A DNA stretch of 64,000 nucleotides, taken from Nocardioides sp. Root240. GTDB lineage: Bacteria > Actinomycetota > Actinomycetes > Propionibacteriales > Nocardioidaceae. Positions 37,301 to 44,832 of this stretch are shown here, in pieces; positions within the stretch are counted from its first letter, which is position 1; every line of letters starts with the position of its first letter. Under the pieces are notes generated by a model that was not told the origin of the DNA, did no database searches, and was given only the letters and a program-made list of their open reading frames with translations. The DNA lies in contig NZ_LMIT01000001.1 in the NCBI RefSeq assembly GCF_001428825.1, positions 607,874 to 671,873 on the forward strand, written 5' to 3'. The translations under genes and the position numbers were made by a program.

Positions 37301-39016
37301 TCGTGGGGCCACGGCCTGGTCGGACAGATCATCATCGAGCCGAAGGGGTCCACCTGGACCGACCCGGTGACGGGCAAGCCGGTCGACTCCGGCACGCTCG
37401 TCGACATCCACACGACCAACCCGATGGCACCGGGGCTGGTCAACGGAAGCTTCCGCGAGCTGGCGCTGTGGACGATCAACGACAACGACCAGAGCGCCTA
37501 CTCGACGCTGAACCTGCGCGCCAACCCGCTGGCCTACCGGCCCGACAAGGCGCACCAGTTCAGCTCCTGGACGTACGGCGACCCGCTCACGCCCCTACCG
37601 AAGCTGTATCCCGGCGACCCCTTGGTCATCCGAGCCCTCAGCATCTCCCCCACCCTCGACACGTTGCACTTCCTCGGCGCCCGCACGGTCCTGGAGCCAC
37701 GGCAGATGGCGGGGGGCGAGCCGGACGGGACGGTGATCGACGCGATCCACAGCGGGATCAGCGAACGCTTCACACTGGTGCTCAACGGGCAGCCCGACTC
37801 GATGCGCCTGCGCCCCGGCGACTACCTCTACGCCAACGGTCTCGAGGCGCGCACCCAGCAGGGCGCCTGGGGCATCGTCCGGGTCCTGCCCGGCCTGGTC
37901 CCCGGCCTCCAGCCGCTGCCCGGCGTCACCACGCCGAGCACGCCGTACACCGAGCCGACCAGCACGGGCGGTGCACCGCCCCCGGGCATGCCCGGCAACC
38001 CGTGCCCGGCGGGTGCACCGGCCCGGTCCTTCGACCTGACCGCACTCGACCGGTCCAACGTCTACAACGGCGCGCGCACGGCGTACGTGCCGACGGTGGA
38101 CGTCAACGCGGTCATCCAGCGCACCAAGCAGCCCGAACCCCTGGTCCTGCACGTGGTCGCGGGCGAGTGCGTCACCGTCGTGCTGCGGAACCGGCTGCTC
38201 ACGCCGGTCGGCTTCAGCATGGCCAAGCTCGACCGCGAGGCGGGGTCCGGTGGCGTCGACGTCGGCTACGCACCCGAGCAGAACACCGCACCCGGCGCGA
38301 CCCGGACCTATCGCTACTACGTGCCCACCGCCCAGATCGGGAGCGGCGCCATCGGCGACCTCGCCAACGCAACGAGCCTGAAGAACGGGCTCTACGGCGC
38401 CGTGGTCGTCGCACCGGCGTCCACCGTGGCCGGCCAGCCGACGATCTTCCGCGACCCGGTCACCGGGGCGCTGAAGGACATCGGCGCGCAGGTGCTGGTC
38501 CGGGCCCCGGGACAGGACAGGCCGAACTACCGCGACTTCACGGTGACCCTGGCCGACGACGACGGAGCCATCGGCCGTGACCTCATGCCCTACCCGACCG
38601 ACGCCAACGAGGGCCGGACGCTGCTGGGCTACCAGGCCGCACCGACCGGTGACGGGGCCGGCGCCTTCACCGACCCCGGCGCTGTCGCGACGATGACGGG
38701 CTACGCCGGCGACCCGACGCTGGTGCACGTGCTGCTGGCTCCCGGCAGCGAGAACAGCCATGTCTTCACTCTCGGCGGACTGCGCTGGCCGCAGGACCGC
38801 CTCATCCCGTACTCCGACTGGATGACAGCTCAGGGCCTCGGCCCGTGGGAGACCTTCGACCTCGACGTGGTCGGGGGCGCAGGTGGTGGCGAGCCCGGTG
38901 ACTACGTGTACGGCGACGGCCGGCGACCGTTCACCGCAGTTGGTGCCTGGGGTGTGCAGCACGTCCTGCCTGCGGACAGCTGCTCGGTCCGGCGCGTCGA
39001 CGCCACCACCTGTTGA
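34382..39016 (+). CDS. Giant multicopper oxidase with N-terminal membrane domain (MnxG-like)
   Basis: The 1,544-residue protein begins with about 150 residues holding four hydrophobic segments, then a signal-like stretch ending at ASA (about 185). Several cupredoxin domains follow. Copper-binding motifs are HHIHPG (324-328), HIFHLHG (489-495), HCHIAKHYVSGM (563-574, the T1/T3 motif HCHxxxHxxxxM), MHIHH (837-841) and WHDHIDGIHSWGHG (965-978). The last third keeps the fold, but its copper site looks degenerate (HVFTLGGLRW). Length and domain number fit the Mn(II)-oxidising MnxG group rather than laccases. AAGGAGG precedes ATG 34382. The substrate is inferred. Confidence 0.85.
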   Translation: MSRTTSPRPASTPPSAALTADLLADLVAGLLCCVVGSAWLTLLEPSRHAGHGDAPGGFLLQLGALVGFTLVPSVCAVIAVRTALRPTGVRRDLLLVAPAAALADAVGAQLHASSAGVAASPATLLADGAMLLVALLPLLALCHEVRRAAGSLSPRRVRAALTLATGAATMLTTCALTSVASPASAAPDCLAGGPADTSFDVTAIDVDIPVNRFGDHDPQGAMYTLTDAIPAIRHQEQTQQVSIGLRDDPIQPLVIRANEGDCVAITFTNHTSRGPVGMHVDGLRFALSSSGDQVGTNPSSAAAQGDTVAYRFAVPDDARAEGGHHIHPGPGMRAAIDHGLFGSLVVEPRGSTYWDATTAGTPLASGWEAIIKPGGPSLPCDPDSPQPTCAFREAAILHHEIGNDNEQLTSNDGTLVPLVDNTTGSYRPGSFAINYRSESFRNRLLAFPSAKSHAYSSYTFGEPSTPMMRGYLADPTKIRLMHAGAEKFHIFHLHGGGDRWRFNPVSDPSYAYADTGLRKDPPVALSPSQRLDSQSVGPGESYNLELEGGAGGVQQSAGDFLYHCHIAKHYVSGMWALWRVFDTLQPDLVPLGDRAAPPAAVSSSGLIGRSFGGTKITKNNLDAWIRPQLPPSGIPASDQDPTVMDWKVAGTASAPVYLGAPADPTDFVESPKLVSGQPNLLLVDQGHVVSGRPTILFNPSNGRPAYPLLRPHIGGRPPFTGNGHTGAPYLGNNADATSGGLTTDPWARRPDGLCPAGRTTRTYNVVAVAKPIRRTPTVVDQDGKVFVLAKDKAALLASPDGGEPLAIRANQGDCVALTLNSEVPDSSASDGWSKVSMHIHHLQFDVQGSDGVSAGFAYEHSVRPYNQVAPTLVRNVLKGSTSITLTSVAGLTGVDANGKAATKWIAIGQGTEDIEIRQIRSVSTSTRTVSLTAGLSKAHAAGQFAGTEFLQSRWYPDTLLDNIFWHDHIDGIHSWGHGLVGQIIIEPKGSTWTDPVTGKPVDSGTLVDIHTTNPMAPGLVNGSFRELALWTINDNDQSAYSTLNLRANPLAYRPDKAHQFSSWTYGDPLTPLPKLYPGDPLVIRALSISPTLDTLHFLGARTVLEPRQMAGGEPDGTVIDAIHSGISERFTLVLNGQPDSMRLRPGDYLYANGLEARTQQGAWGIVRVLPGLVPGLQPLPGVTTPSTPYTEPTSTGGAPPPGMPGNPCPAGAPARSFDLTALDRSNVYNGARTAYVPTVDVNAVIQRTKQPEPLVLHVVAGECVTVVLRNRLLTPVGFSMAKLDREAGSGGVDVGYAPEQNTAPGATRTYRYYVPTAQIGSGAIGDLANATSLKNGLYGAVVVAPASTVAGQPTIFRDPVTGALKDIGAQVLVRAPGQDRPNYRDFTVTLADDDGAIGRDLMPYPTDANEGRTLLGYQAAPTGDGAGAFTDPGAVATMTGYAGDPTLVHVLLAPGSENSHVFTLGGLRWPQDRLIPYSDWMTAQGLGPWETFDLDVVGGAGGGEPGDYVYGDGRRPFTAVGAWGVQHVLPADSCSVRRVDATTC

Positions 39017-39020
39017 GGAC

Positions 39021-39083
39021 GCGTGCGGCCCGCCGTCTGAGAGCGGGCCGCACGCAGCCGGTGGCGGGCCCCACCCCGCCACC
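39021..39083. terminator. Two tandem hairpins between convergent genes
   Basis: The first hairpin has 13-bp perfect arms (39021-39033 and 39043-39055, GCGTGCGGCCCGC). The second has 9-bp arms GGTGGCGGG (39060-39068) and CCCGCCACC (39075-39083). They follow the multicopper oxidase stop by four bases and face the end of the transglycosylase-like gene. Confidence 0.75.
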
Positions 39084-39167
39084 GGTCCTGTCGGGAACGA
39101 CCCGACAGCACGACTCGGGCCCACCAGGGCACGGGGGTCGACGGACCGGCTTGGGGGAGTCGGTCCG

Positions 39168-40391
39168 TCAGCTCGCGTCGGCAGCGACGGCGGGCAGCTC
39201 GGCCCGCAGGTCGGCAGGCACGTCCGTCGGCGCGTCGGTCGGCACGTCGGTCGCGACCGGTGACAGCTCCTCGCCGCACGCCGGGGCGTCCGCGTCGTCG
39301 ATGGGCTCCGCGGGCTCCTCGACCGGTCCCCCGGCCGGTTCCTCGAGGGGCGCCTCGACCGGTTCGTCGACGGGCGCCTCGACCGGTTCCTCGACGGGCG
39401 CCTCGACGGGCGCAGGGCACGAAGGCACCTCGGGCGCGGCCGGCGGGTCCACCTCGACCGCGAACGGAAGGGCCGGGGCCGCTGCGGCACCGGGCCCGGC
39501 CGGCTCGGGGTGGCGCGGCAGCAGGGCCACGGTGGCGTGGACCACGTGCCGCACCGCCGTCCGGGCCGGGGCGACCCGCGTCGCTGCCGGCACCTCGAAC
39601 GAGACTGGGGGCGCGACCAGCAGGGCGGTCACCACCTGCCGGGACAGCTCCGCGTCGAGGTTCTCCTTGAGCGCGAGCACGAGGCCGACGTAGCCGGCAG
39701 GATGGGCTGACCCGAGCAGCGCGGCCGTGAGGTCGTCGCTGTCGGCGAGGTCCCGCTCCCCCGCGCAGAGGTAGGTCGCCGCGGTCGCCGCGGCATCGTC
39801 GATGTCCTGCGGGTCGCGCGACCCGTCGCCGTCACCGTCGCGCGCGAAGCGCGTCCAGGTGCCCGGGAGCAGCTGCATCGGGCCGATCGCCCGGTCCCAG
39901 CGGGGGTTGCCGTCGAGCGTCCCGTGGTCGGTGTCGGCGACCGCCGCGCGACCGCGGCCGTCCAGCACGGGGCCCAGCACGGCGGGGACCGCCCGGTGCG
40001 TGGCGTCGAGCGAGCGGCCGGACAGGGAGCCGGAGCCCACCTGACCGATCGCCGCGAGCAGGGACAGCGGCAGGTGGCAGTCGACCGGCGCGGCGCCGAC
40101 CGCGCGGGCATAGGCGCCCCAGAGCAGCACCACCACGTGGTCGTGGTCCTGCCGGGCCGGGATGGCGCGGAGGGCGTACGGCGCGTCGTACACCGTGGGC
40201 GCCGGCGCCCGGTCGGTGCCCGAGCGGAGCTCGCCGGCCGGGGCCGCGGAGGCGACGCAGACCGCGCTGGCGGCGGTCCCGGCGACCACGGGCAGGAGCA
40301 GGGCGGCCACGACCCGCGGTGAGGGGGTGCGCCGCAGCGCCGCGGGCAGCGCGGACGCGCGGGAGCGGCGGTGGCGGCGCGATCGGCTCAT
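39168..40391 (-). CDS. Exported lytic-transglycosylase-like protein lacking the catalytic Glu
   Basis: The 407-residue protein has a basic n-region and a membrane or signal segment (about residues 25-50), then an MltB-type transglycosylase fold (about 85-240) with AAIGQVGSGSLSG, GNPRWDRAIGPMQLLPGTWTRFARDGDGDGSRDPQDIDDAAAT and CAGERDL. In active relatives the first motif reads AIGxVESxHG with the catalytic Glu; here Gly stands in that place. A C-terminal tail is built of Pro-Val-Glu repeats (EAPVEEPVEAPVDEPVEA). It may bind peptidoglycan without cutting it. It is divergent from a small membrane protein gene across a SARP-type repeat. Confidence 0.82.
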   Translation of the reverse strand: MSRSRRHRRSRASALPAALRRTPSPRVVAALLLPVVAGTAASAVCVASAAPAGELRSGTDRAPAPTVYDAPYALRAIPARQDHDHVVVLLWGAYARAVGAAPVDCHLPLSLLAAIGQVGSGSLSGRSLDATHRAVPAVLGPVLDGRGRAAVADTDHGTLDGNPRWDRAIGPMQLLPGTWTRFARDGDGDGSRDPQDIDDAAATAATYLCAGERDLADSDDLTAALLGSAHPAGYVGLVLALKENLDAELSRQVVTALLVAPPVSFEVPAATRVAPARTAVRHVVHATVALLPRHPEPAGPGAAAAPALPFAVEVDPPAAPEVPSCPAPVEAPVEEPVEAPVDEPVEAPLEEPAGGPVEEPAEPIDDADAPACGEELSPVATDVPTDAPTDVPADLRAELPAVAADAS

Positions 40392-40412
40392 CTGCCCAGC
40401 GTCGCGAAGCCA

Positions 40413-40430
40413 CCTTGCGGGGACCTTGGG
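40413..40430 (-). promoter_or_regulatory. SARP-type direct repeat before the transglycosylase-like gene
   Basis: Read on the minus strand, CCCAAGG and CGCAAGG stand at 11-bp period, 22 bases before ATG 40391. A single CACAAGG at 40446-40452 faces the divergent gene. Confidence 0.6.
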
Positions 40431-40473
40431 ACCGCACCAGCAATTCACAAGGTCGTGCCGCCACCGTGGAGTC

Positions 40474-41058
40474 ATGGCCGGAGTGCTGTCCCCTGTCCGC
40501 GGAGGTACGCGCGCGTCGTCCTCCGCCGACGTCGATCTCGTCACGCGCTGCGTCGTCGCGAGTGCGCTGGTCGGCAGCGCGGTGATCCACGGGACCGTCG
40601 CGGGCGAGCACTTCGGCGAGTGGGTGCTCGCGGGCGCCTTCTTCCTCGCCGTCCAGGCCGTCGAGCTGGTCCTCGCCCTCCTCGCCGTCCGCGCCTGGAC
40701 CCGCGTGGCCGCCCTCGTGGTGGTCGTGACCGGGGTGCTGACCGTGGCGACCTGGCTGGTCTCCCGCACGTCCGGCATGCCCGTCGGGCCGGCGGACTTC
40801 CGGGTGCCCGAGCCCGTCGGTGTCCCCGACGTGGCGTGCGGGGTGCTCGAGCTGATGTCGGTCGTCGCGGCCCTCGTGGCCCTGCCACTGCTGCGGCCGG
40901 GCTCGCGCCGGCACCCGGGCCCGAGCCGTCGCGGTGTCGCCATCGCGACCACCGCCGTGTGGGCCGCGGTCGTCCTCACGATCTGGGGAAGCGCACCCAT
41001 CGTGCTCGGCGCCGACGGCCACTCCCACGGGGCCGAAGCGGGATCACCGGCGCCGTGA
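40474..41058 (+). CDS. Small integral membrane protein with His-containing C-terminus
   Basis: The 194-residue protein has about five predicted membrane helices (for example VVASALVGSAVIHGTV, FFLAVQAVELVLALLAV and VAALVVVVTGVLTVATWLV) and a short tail GADGHSHGAEAG that could bind a metal. No family was recognised. It is divergent from the transglycosylase-like gene, and its last 83 bases overlap the 3' end of the convergent receiver gene. The histidine-containing tail and its position next to the oxidase genes suggest, weakly, a role in metal handling. Confidence 0.7.
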   Translation: MAGVLSPVRGGTRASSSADVDLVTRCVVASALVGSAVIHGTVAGEHFGEWVLAGAFFLAVQAVELVLALLAVRAWTRVAALVVVVTGVLTVATWLVSRTSGMPVGPADFRVPEPVGVPDVACGVLELMSVVAALVALPLLRPGSRRHPGPSRRGVAIATTAVWAAVVLTIWGSAPIVLGADGHSHGAEAGSPAP

Positions 41059-41473
41059 CGGCCAGCTCGGCTGCGAGGACGCCTGCGTCCTCGGGGCTGA
41101 GCCACACCTCGCCGCGGTGCACGGCGCGCACGGCCGCCACCACCTCGCCGGCATCGGTCCCCTTGAGCACGAATCCGGTCGCGCCGATCGCGAAGGCAGC
41201 CCGGATCAGCTCGGGAGCGGTGTGGCCGGTGAAGATCATCGCGTGCGCAGCGAGGTGCTCCTCGAGGATCTCGGCGGCCGCGGCGAGACCACCCTCACCG
41301 GGCATGCTCAGGTCGAGCAGGACCACGTCCGGTGACTGCTCGCGGGCCTGGCTCACCGCGCCCTCGCCCGTCTCGGCCACCCCGCAGACGGTGATGTCGG
41401 GCTGCTCGCTCAGCACGGCGGCGAGACCCCGGCGGATGAGCTCATGGTCGTCCGCGAGCACTACTCGGATCAT
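40976..41473 (-). CDS. Receiver-only response regulator (HTH missing)
   Basis: The 165-residue protein is a NarL-type receiver with acidic pair D8/D9, phospho-acceptor D54 (VVLLDLSMPG), T82 and K104 (VLKG). After the typical linker HRGEVWLSP the LuxR helix-turn-helix of NarL proteins is absent, and the frame ends in an Arg-rich tail (RPRGSGRRRRARW). The tail overlaps the convergent membrane protein gene. It could act as a phosphate sink or be a truncated regulator. It follows the histidine kinase gene on the same strand by 94 bases and carries a SARP-like repeat upstream. Confidence 0.78.
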   Translation of the reverse strand: MIRVVLADDHELIRRGLAAVLSEQPDITVCGVAETGEGAVSQAREQSPDVVLLDLSMPGEGGLAAAAEILEEHLAAHAMIFTGHTAPELIRAAFAIGATGFVLKGTDAGEVVAAVRAVHRGEVWLSPEDAGVLAAELAVTAPVIPLRPRGSGRRRRARWVRFPRS

Positions 41474-41518
41474 CGTCCCTCCCCGGCTTCCGGCCCTGCG
41501 ACCAGTCTCGGCAGCCCA

Positions 41519-41536
41519 GCCTGCGTATTCCTTGGA
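41519..41536 (-). promoter_or_regulatory. Degenerate SARP-type direct repeat before the receiver gene
   Basis: On the minus strand TCCAAGG is followed at 11-bp period by CGCAGGC, 45 bases before ATG 41473. The second half-site is less well conserved than in the other three promoters. Confidence 0.45.
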
Positions 41537-41567
41537 CGGGTCCGTACGCCGGGCTCAGCCTGCATCC

Positions 41568-42908
41568 TCAGTCGCCGGTCTCCAGCACGCGGAAGGTCGC
41601 CGTCAGCACGGTGCCTCCGTCCTCGTCCGGCCCGATCGTCAGCTCGCCGCCCCGGTCCGCGACCGCGTCGGCCAGCAGGCGCAGGCCCAGGTGACCGGAG
41701 TGGCGGTCGGCGACGGTCACCGAGACCGGCTCCGGCCCGTTGTCGCGCACGACGATCTCGACGTCGGCTCCGCTCGCCCGGACGCTGACCCGCGCCCGCG
41801 TCGCCGCCGTGTGCTTGGCGATGTTGAGCAGGCCCTCCCGCACGATCCGGTAGGCGAGCTGGTTGGTCGCGCGGCCCAGCGGACGATCGGTCCGGACCTC
41901 GACGCTGACGACCAGGCCCGACCGCTCGGAGGTGACGGCGAGCTCGCCGATCGCTGTTGCCAGCTCACCCGCGGCGAGGGAGGGCGGGTAGATGTCGACG
42001 AGCAGGGTGCGCAAGGCGATCAGGTCGCGTCGTACCAGCTCGGTCGCGCGGTCGATGATCTCGCGCGCCTCGTCCAGGCCGGTCCGGCTCTCGAGCCGCG
42101 AGGCCGCGGACGGCAGTGCGTAGCCCAGCCCCGAGAGGTCCTGGATCACGCCGTCGTGGAGCAGCTCGGCGATCCGCCCGCGCTCCATGTCGGCGGCGCC
42201 GAGCGCGTGCTGGAGCAGCCGGTTGCGCTCGCGGACGTGCCTGCTGGCGTTGCGGGCCAGGTTCATCGCGATCGGGAACATCAGTGCCAGCAGCAGGGCC
42301 ATCGATCCCAGCGAGAGCGGGGCGAGCGTCCAGAAGACCCGGCGCTCGTCGCGGTGGATCCGGGCCGCCGACCAGTAGGTCTCGAAGACGATCGGGTCGC
42401 CGTCGGCGTCCCGGGTGCCGACGTACACCTCGAGGAGCTTGCCGGACTCCGGCTCCAGCTCGTTCTCCGGCTGGTCGAGGCTGGACAGCTCCGCGTGCGC
42501 GAACGAGCCGCCCGCGAGGTCGCGGACCGGCTCCTCGAGGTCGAAGGTCCGGCCGATCAGCGCGGTCTCGTCCGACCACAGCACCGTGCCGTCGGTGCCC
42601 CAGAGCTTCATGTGCACGATCGACCCGGCGTCGAGCCGGTTGCGCATCACGTCGGAGAAGATCGCGGTGGCCGCCGGGTCGCCGGCCCGGACTTCGGTGT
42701 TGACGAGCGGCGCGGCCACGCCGTTGGTGAAGGCCTCCCCGCGCGTGCGTGCCTCACTGATCGCGATCTTCTCCGACATCCGCTCCGCGACCGCCAGGGT
42801 CGCCAGGCTGACGACCACGGTCGACAGCAGGACGCAGACCACGAACTCGACGAGCGCTCGCCGCCCGAGACCATCGACGGGTGCTGGTCTCAGCTCACGG
42901 CCCGACAT
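41568..42908 (-). CDS. Sensor histidine kinase, HisKA_3 (NarX/DesK) type
   Basis: The 446-residue kinase has two membrane helices (about 18-40 and 193-215) around an extracytoplasmic sensor domain of about 150 residues, then the HisKA_3 dimerisation helix with phospho-His H251 in ELLHDGVIQDL. The ATP-binding domain follows, with N-box YRIVREGLLNIAKHT, DNG and GHLGLRLL. The start overlaps the preceding response regulator by 14 bases, which shows coupling. The stimulus is unknown; the position suggests redox or metal stress near the oxidase locus. Confidence 0.9.
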   Translation of the reverse strand: MSGRELRPAPVDGLGRRALVEFVVCVLLSTVVVSLATLAVAERMSEKIAISEARTRGEAFTNGVAAPLVNTEVRAGDPAATAIFSDVMRNRLDAGSIVHMKLWGTDGTVLWSDETALIGRTFDLEEPVRDLAGGSFAHAELSSLDQPENELEPESGKLLEVYVGTRDADGDPIVFETYWSAARIHRDERRVFWTLAPLSLGSMALLLALMFPIAMNLARNASRHVRERNRLLQHALGAADMERGRIAELLHDGVIQDLSGLGYALPSAASRLESRTGLDEAREIIDRATELVRRDLIALRTLLVDIYPPSLAAGELATAIGELAVTSERSGLVVSVEVRTDRPLGRATNQLAYRIVREGLLNIAKHTAATRARVSVRASGADVEIVVRDNGPEPVSVTVADRHSGHLGLRLLADAVADRGGELTIGPDEDGGTVLTATFRVLETGD

Positions 42909-43536
42909 CGCTGACGCCGACGAGGCCGGTCCGCAGGGCGAACACCACCGCTTCGAGCTGTGAGTGCGCGCCGAGCTTGGTCAGCAGGTTCTTCACGTGG
43001 CCACGACAGGTGTTGACCGAGATCCCCAGCTCCTGGGCGATCACCGAGGCGTCGAGTCCGGCGGCGAGGAACTGCAGCACGGCGTGCTCCCGCTCGGTCA
43101 GCGGCGGGTGGAGCGGCTTCGCCTCCCGGGAGTGGGCGACCAGGCTGCGCAGCAGCTGCGGCTGGACGACGAAGGTCCCCGCCCGCGCCGTACGCACGGC
43201 GTTGAGGATCTCCCTGAGGTCCCCGTCCTTCGGGTGCAGCGCGCACGCGCCGGCCTCGGCCGCGCGACGCATCAGTGCGGTGTCGATGTAGCCGCTGAGC
43301 ACGGCCACCCGCAGGCCGGGGTGGGTCGCGACCAGCTCCGCCGTCGCGGCGACGCCGTCGCCGTCCTGGAGCCGGGCGTCCATCAGCACCAGGTCCGGCT
43401 GGAGGGCCGAGACCATGCCGAACGCCGTCTCCACGTCGCCGGCGATGCCGACGCACTCCATGTCGGGCTGGTCGTCGAGCGTGATCGCGAGCAGCTGCGC
43501 GAACATCAGGTGGTCGTCGACGACCACGATCCTCAT
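42895..43536 (-). CDS. NarL/LuxR-type response regulator
   Basis: The 213-residue regulator has a receiver (RIVVVDDHLMFAQ, phospho-Asp in LVLMDARLQDG, LSGYIDT, HPKDG) and a C-terminal LuxR helix-turn-helix (LTEREHAVLQFLAAGLDASVIAQELG, split by VNTCRGHVKNLL). It forms a two-component system with the kinase whose gene overlaps it. In the receiver the usual KG appears as HPKDG, still with the conserved Lys. An upstream GTG at 43581 is an alternative start with a GGTGAGG close by. Confidence 0.9.
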   Translation of the reverse strand: MRIVVVDDHLMFAQLLAITLDDQPDMECVGIAGDVETAFGMVSALQPDLVLMDARLQDGDGVAATAELVATHPGLRVAVLSGYIDTALMRRAAEAGACALHPKDGDLREILNAVRTARAGTFVVQPQLLRSLVAHSREAKPLHPPLTEREHAVLQFLAAGLDASVIAQELGISVNTCRGHVKNLLTKLGAHSQLEAVVFALRTGLVGVSDVGP

Positions 43537-43789
43537 CACGTCGACCGCGCACGTCGGGCGTGCGGTCATCTGAGCAGTCACGTCCTCACCCCCATGGGGG
43601 AGATCGTGCTCCCCTGCTGCCAAGGCTGACGTCTCCGACACCACCGGGGAATGGCCCGTTCGGGCCACCTCTCCACACGGTCCGATCCTGGTGCACCGAT
43701 CGTGCCCTGCCTGCTGCTCATACGGTTCCCACTGGTCATGCTGTGCCTGCGTTCGTCGGGTCCTGCCCTCGAGATGGTCGAGGTCGTCG
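43537..43789. promoter_or_regulatory. Intergenic region with two palindromes
   Basis: This 253-bp gap lies upstream of the response regulator gene and downstream of the SARP gene. It holds the perfect palindromes CCCCCATGGGGG (43589-43600) and TGGCCCGTTCGGGCCA (43652-43667), either of which could be an operator for the NarL-type regulator. No further feature is seen. Confidence 0.35.
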
Positions 43790-44677
43790 TCACGGCTGTG
43801 CGGAGATGACTCGCACCGCAGCCGCGGACAGTGCCGAGTCCAGGGCCGGGAGGACCGCTCCCGGCGTCGAGGCGAGCGACTGGCGCAGCAGCACCAGCAA
43901 CGTCTGGAGCTCGCGGCCGGCGAAGCGCCGCCGGTCGTGCTCGTCCGAGGAGTCCTGGAGCACCGCGAGGTAGAGGTCGCGGCTGTCCGGCCCGGGCTCG
44001 TCGCCGAGCTCCTCGATCATCACGGCCCGCAGCTCGGCGTAGGCACGCAGCGCCTCACCGTGGCGCCCGGCGAGCCAGTAGGACCGGATGAGCTGCTGCC
44101 ACGCGGACTCGCACAGCTTGTCGAGCCGCACCGCCTCGCGCGCCAGCCTGGCCGCGCCGTCGTGACGCCGCGTCGCGTTCGCGAATCCCGCCGCCCGCAC
44201 GTACGCCGCCACCGCCTCGCGGGCGAACACCTCCCGGGTCCGCTCCGCCCAGGCGGCGTACGGCTCGCTCTGCAGCAGGTCGCCGGTCGTGAGCCGGACC
44301 GCCTCCAACGCCTCGTCGACCGCGACGTCCACGGGTCCCGCCGACGACGCGACGTGCCGTCGTACCTCGGCGAGGTCCACCCGGAGCGAGGGTCCCGCCA
44401 GCTGGTAGCCGCCGGCCGACGTGGCCAGCACGGACCCGCGGCCGCTGCGGACCCCGAGGCAGTGCCGGAGGTTGCAGATGTAGCTCTCGAGCGTGCCCTG
44501 GTGCGAGGCCGGCGGGTCGCCGTCCCAGACCAGGTCGGACAACCGATCCTTCGCCACGGGGGCCCCACCGGCAGTCGCGAGGATCTCGAGGATCTGGCGC
44601 GGCCGTCCGCGCAACGTGCCCGTCACCATGTCGTCGACCACGACCGCGGTCGGCCCGAACAGACTGACTCGAATCAT
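43790..44677 (-). CDS. SARP family regulator (OmpR-like wHTH plus BTAD domain)
   Basis: The 295-residue protein has the AfsR/DnrI/RedD layout: an OmpR-like winged helix at residues 1-95 (RPRQILEILATAGGAPVAKDRLSDLVW, SYICNLRHCL) and a bacterial transcriptional activation domain at about 95-245 (AVRLTTGDLLQSEPYAAW, LIRSYWLAGRHGEALRAYAELR, ELGDEPGPDSRDLY). SARPs bind 7-bp direct repeats set 11 bp apart next to the -35 region. Repeats of exactly this geometry stand before four genes of the neighbouring oxidase locus. It is the best candidate for their activator. It lies between the two-component genes and the RNA repair operon. Confidence 0.92.
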   Translation of the reverse strand: MIRVSLFGPTAVVVDDMVTGTLRGRPRQILEILATAGGAPVAKDRLSDLVWDGDPPASHQGTLESYICNLRHCLGVRSGRGSVLATSAGGYQLAGPSLRVDLAEVRRHVASSAGPVDVAVDEALEAVRLTTGDLLQSEPYAAWAERTREVFAREAVAAYVRAAGFANATRRHDGAARLAREAVRLDKLCESAWQQLIRSYWLAGRHGEALRAYAELRAVMIEELGDEPGPDSRDLYLAVLQDSSDEHDRRRFAGRELQTLLVLLRQSLASTPGAVLPALDSALSAAAVRVISAQP

Positions 44678-44760
44678 CCCGGTGCCCCACTTGTCTCCCG
44701 CCCGAGACGACGCAGATGCTCTGTGCCGATGGTGCCCCGCGAAGGGAGTCCAAGGAAACC

Positions 44761-44795
44761 CTCAATTGCGGTACGGCGTTCCCCCCAAAATTGAG
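44761..44795. terminator. Possible hairpin after pnkp
   Basis: CTCAATT (44761-44767) pairs with AATTGAG (44789-44795) around a 21-base loop. It lies 38 bases downstream of the pnkp stop and is AT-rich against the local background. Weak as a terminator because of the long loop. Confidence 0.35.
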
Positions 44796-44832
44796 TGGTC
44801 CGTCCGCCGACCTCCGGCGCGAGGTCCGCGCC

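Noticed and set aside
39021..39083. Attachment site or mobile element end
   Set aside because: Two simple hairpins between convergent genes; no integrase, direct repeat or tRNA is close.
44741..44755. Further SARP-type repeat upstream of the SARP gene
   Set aside because: GAAGG and CAAGG are 10, not 11, bases apart and face away from the gene. Autoregulation is not supported.
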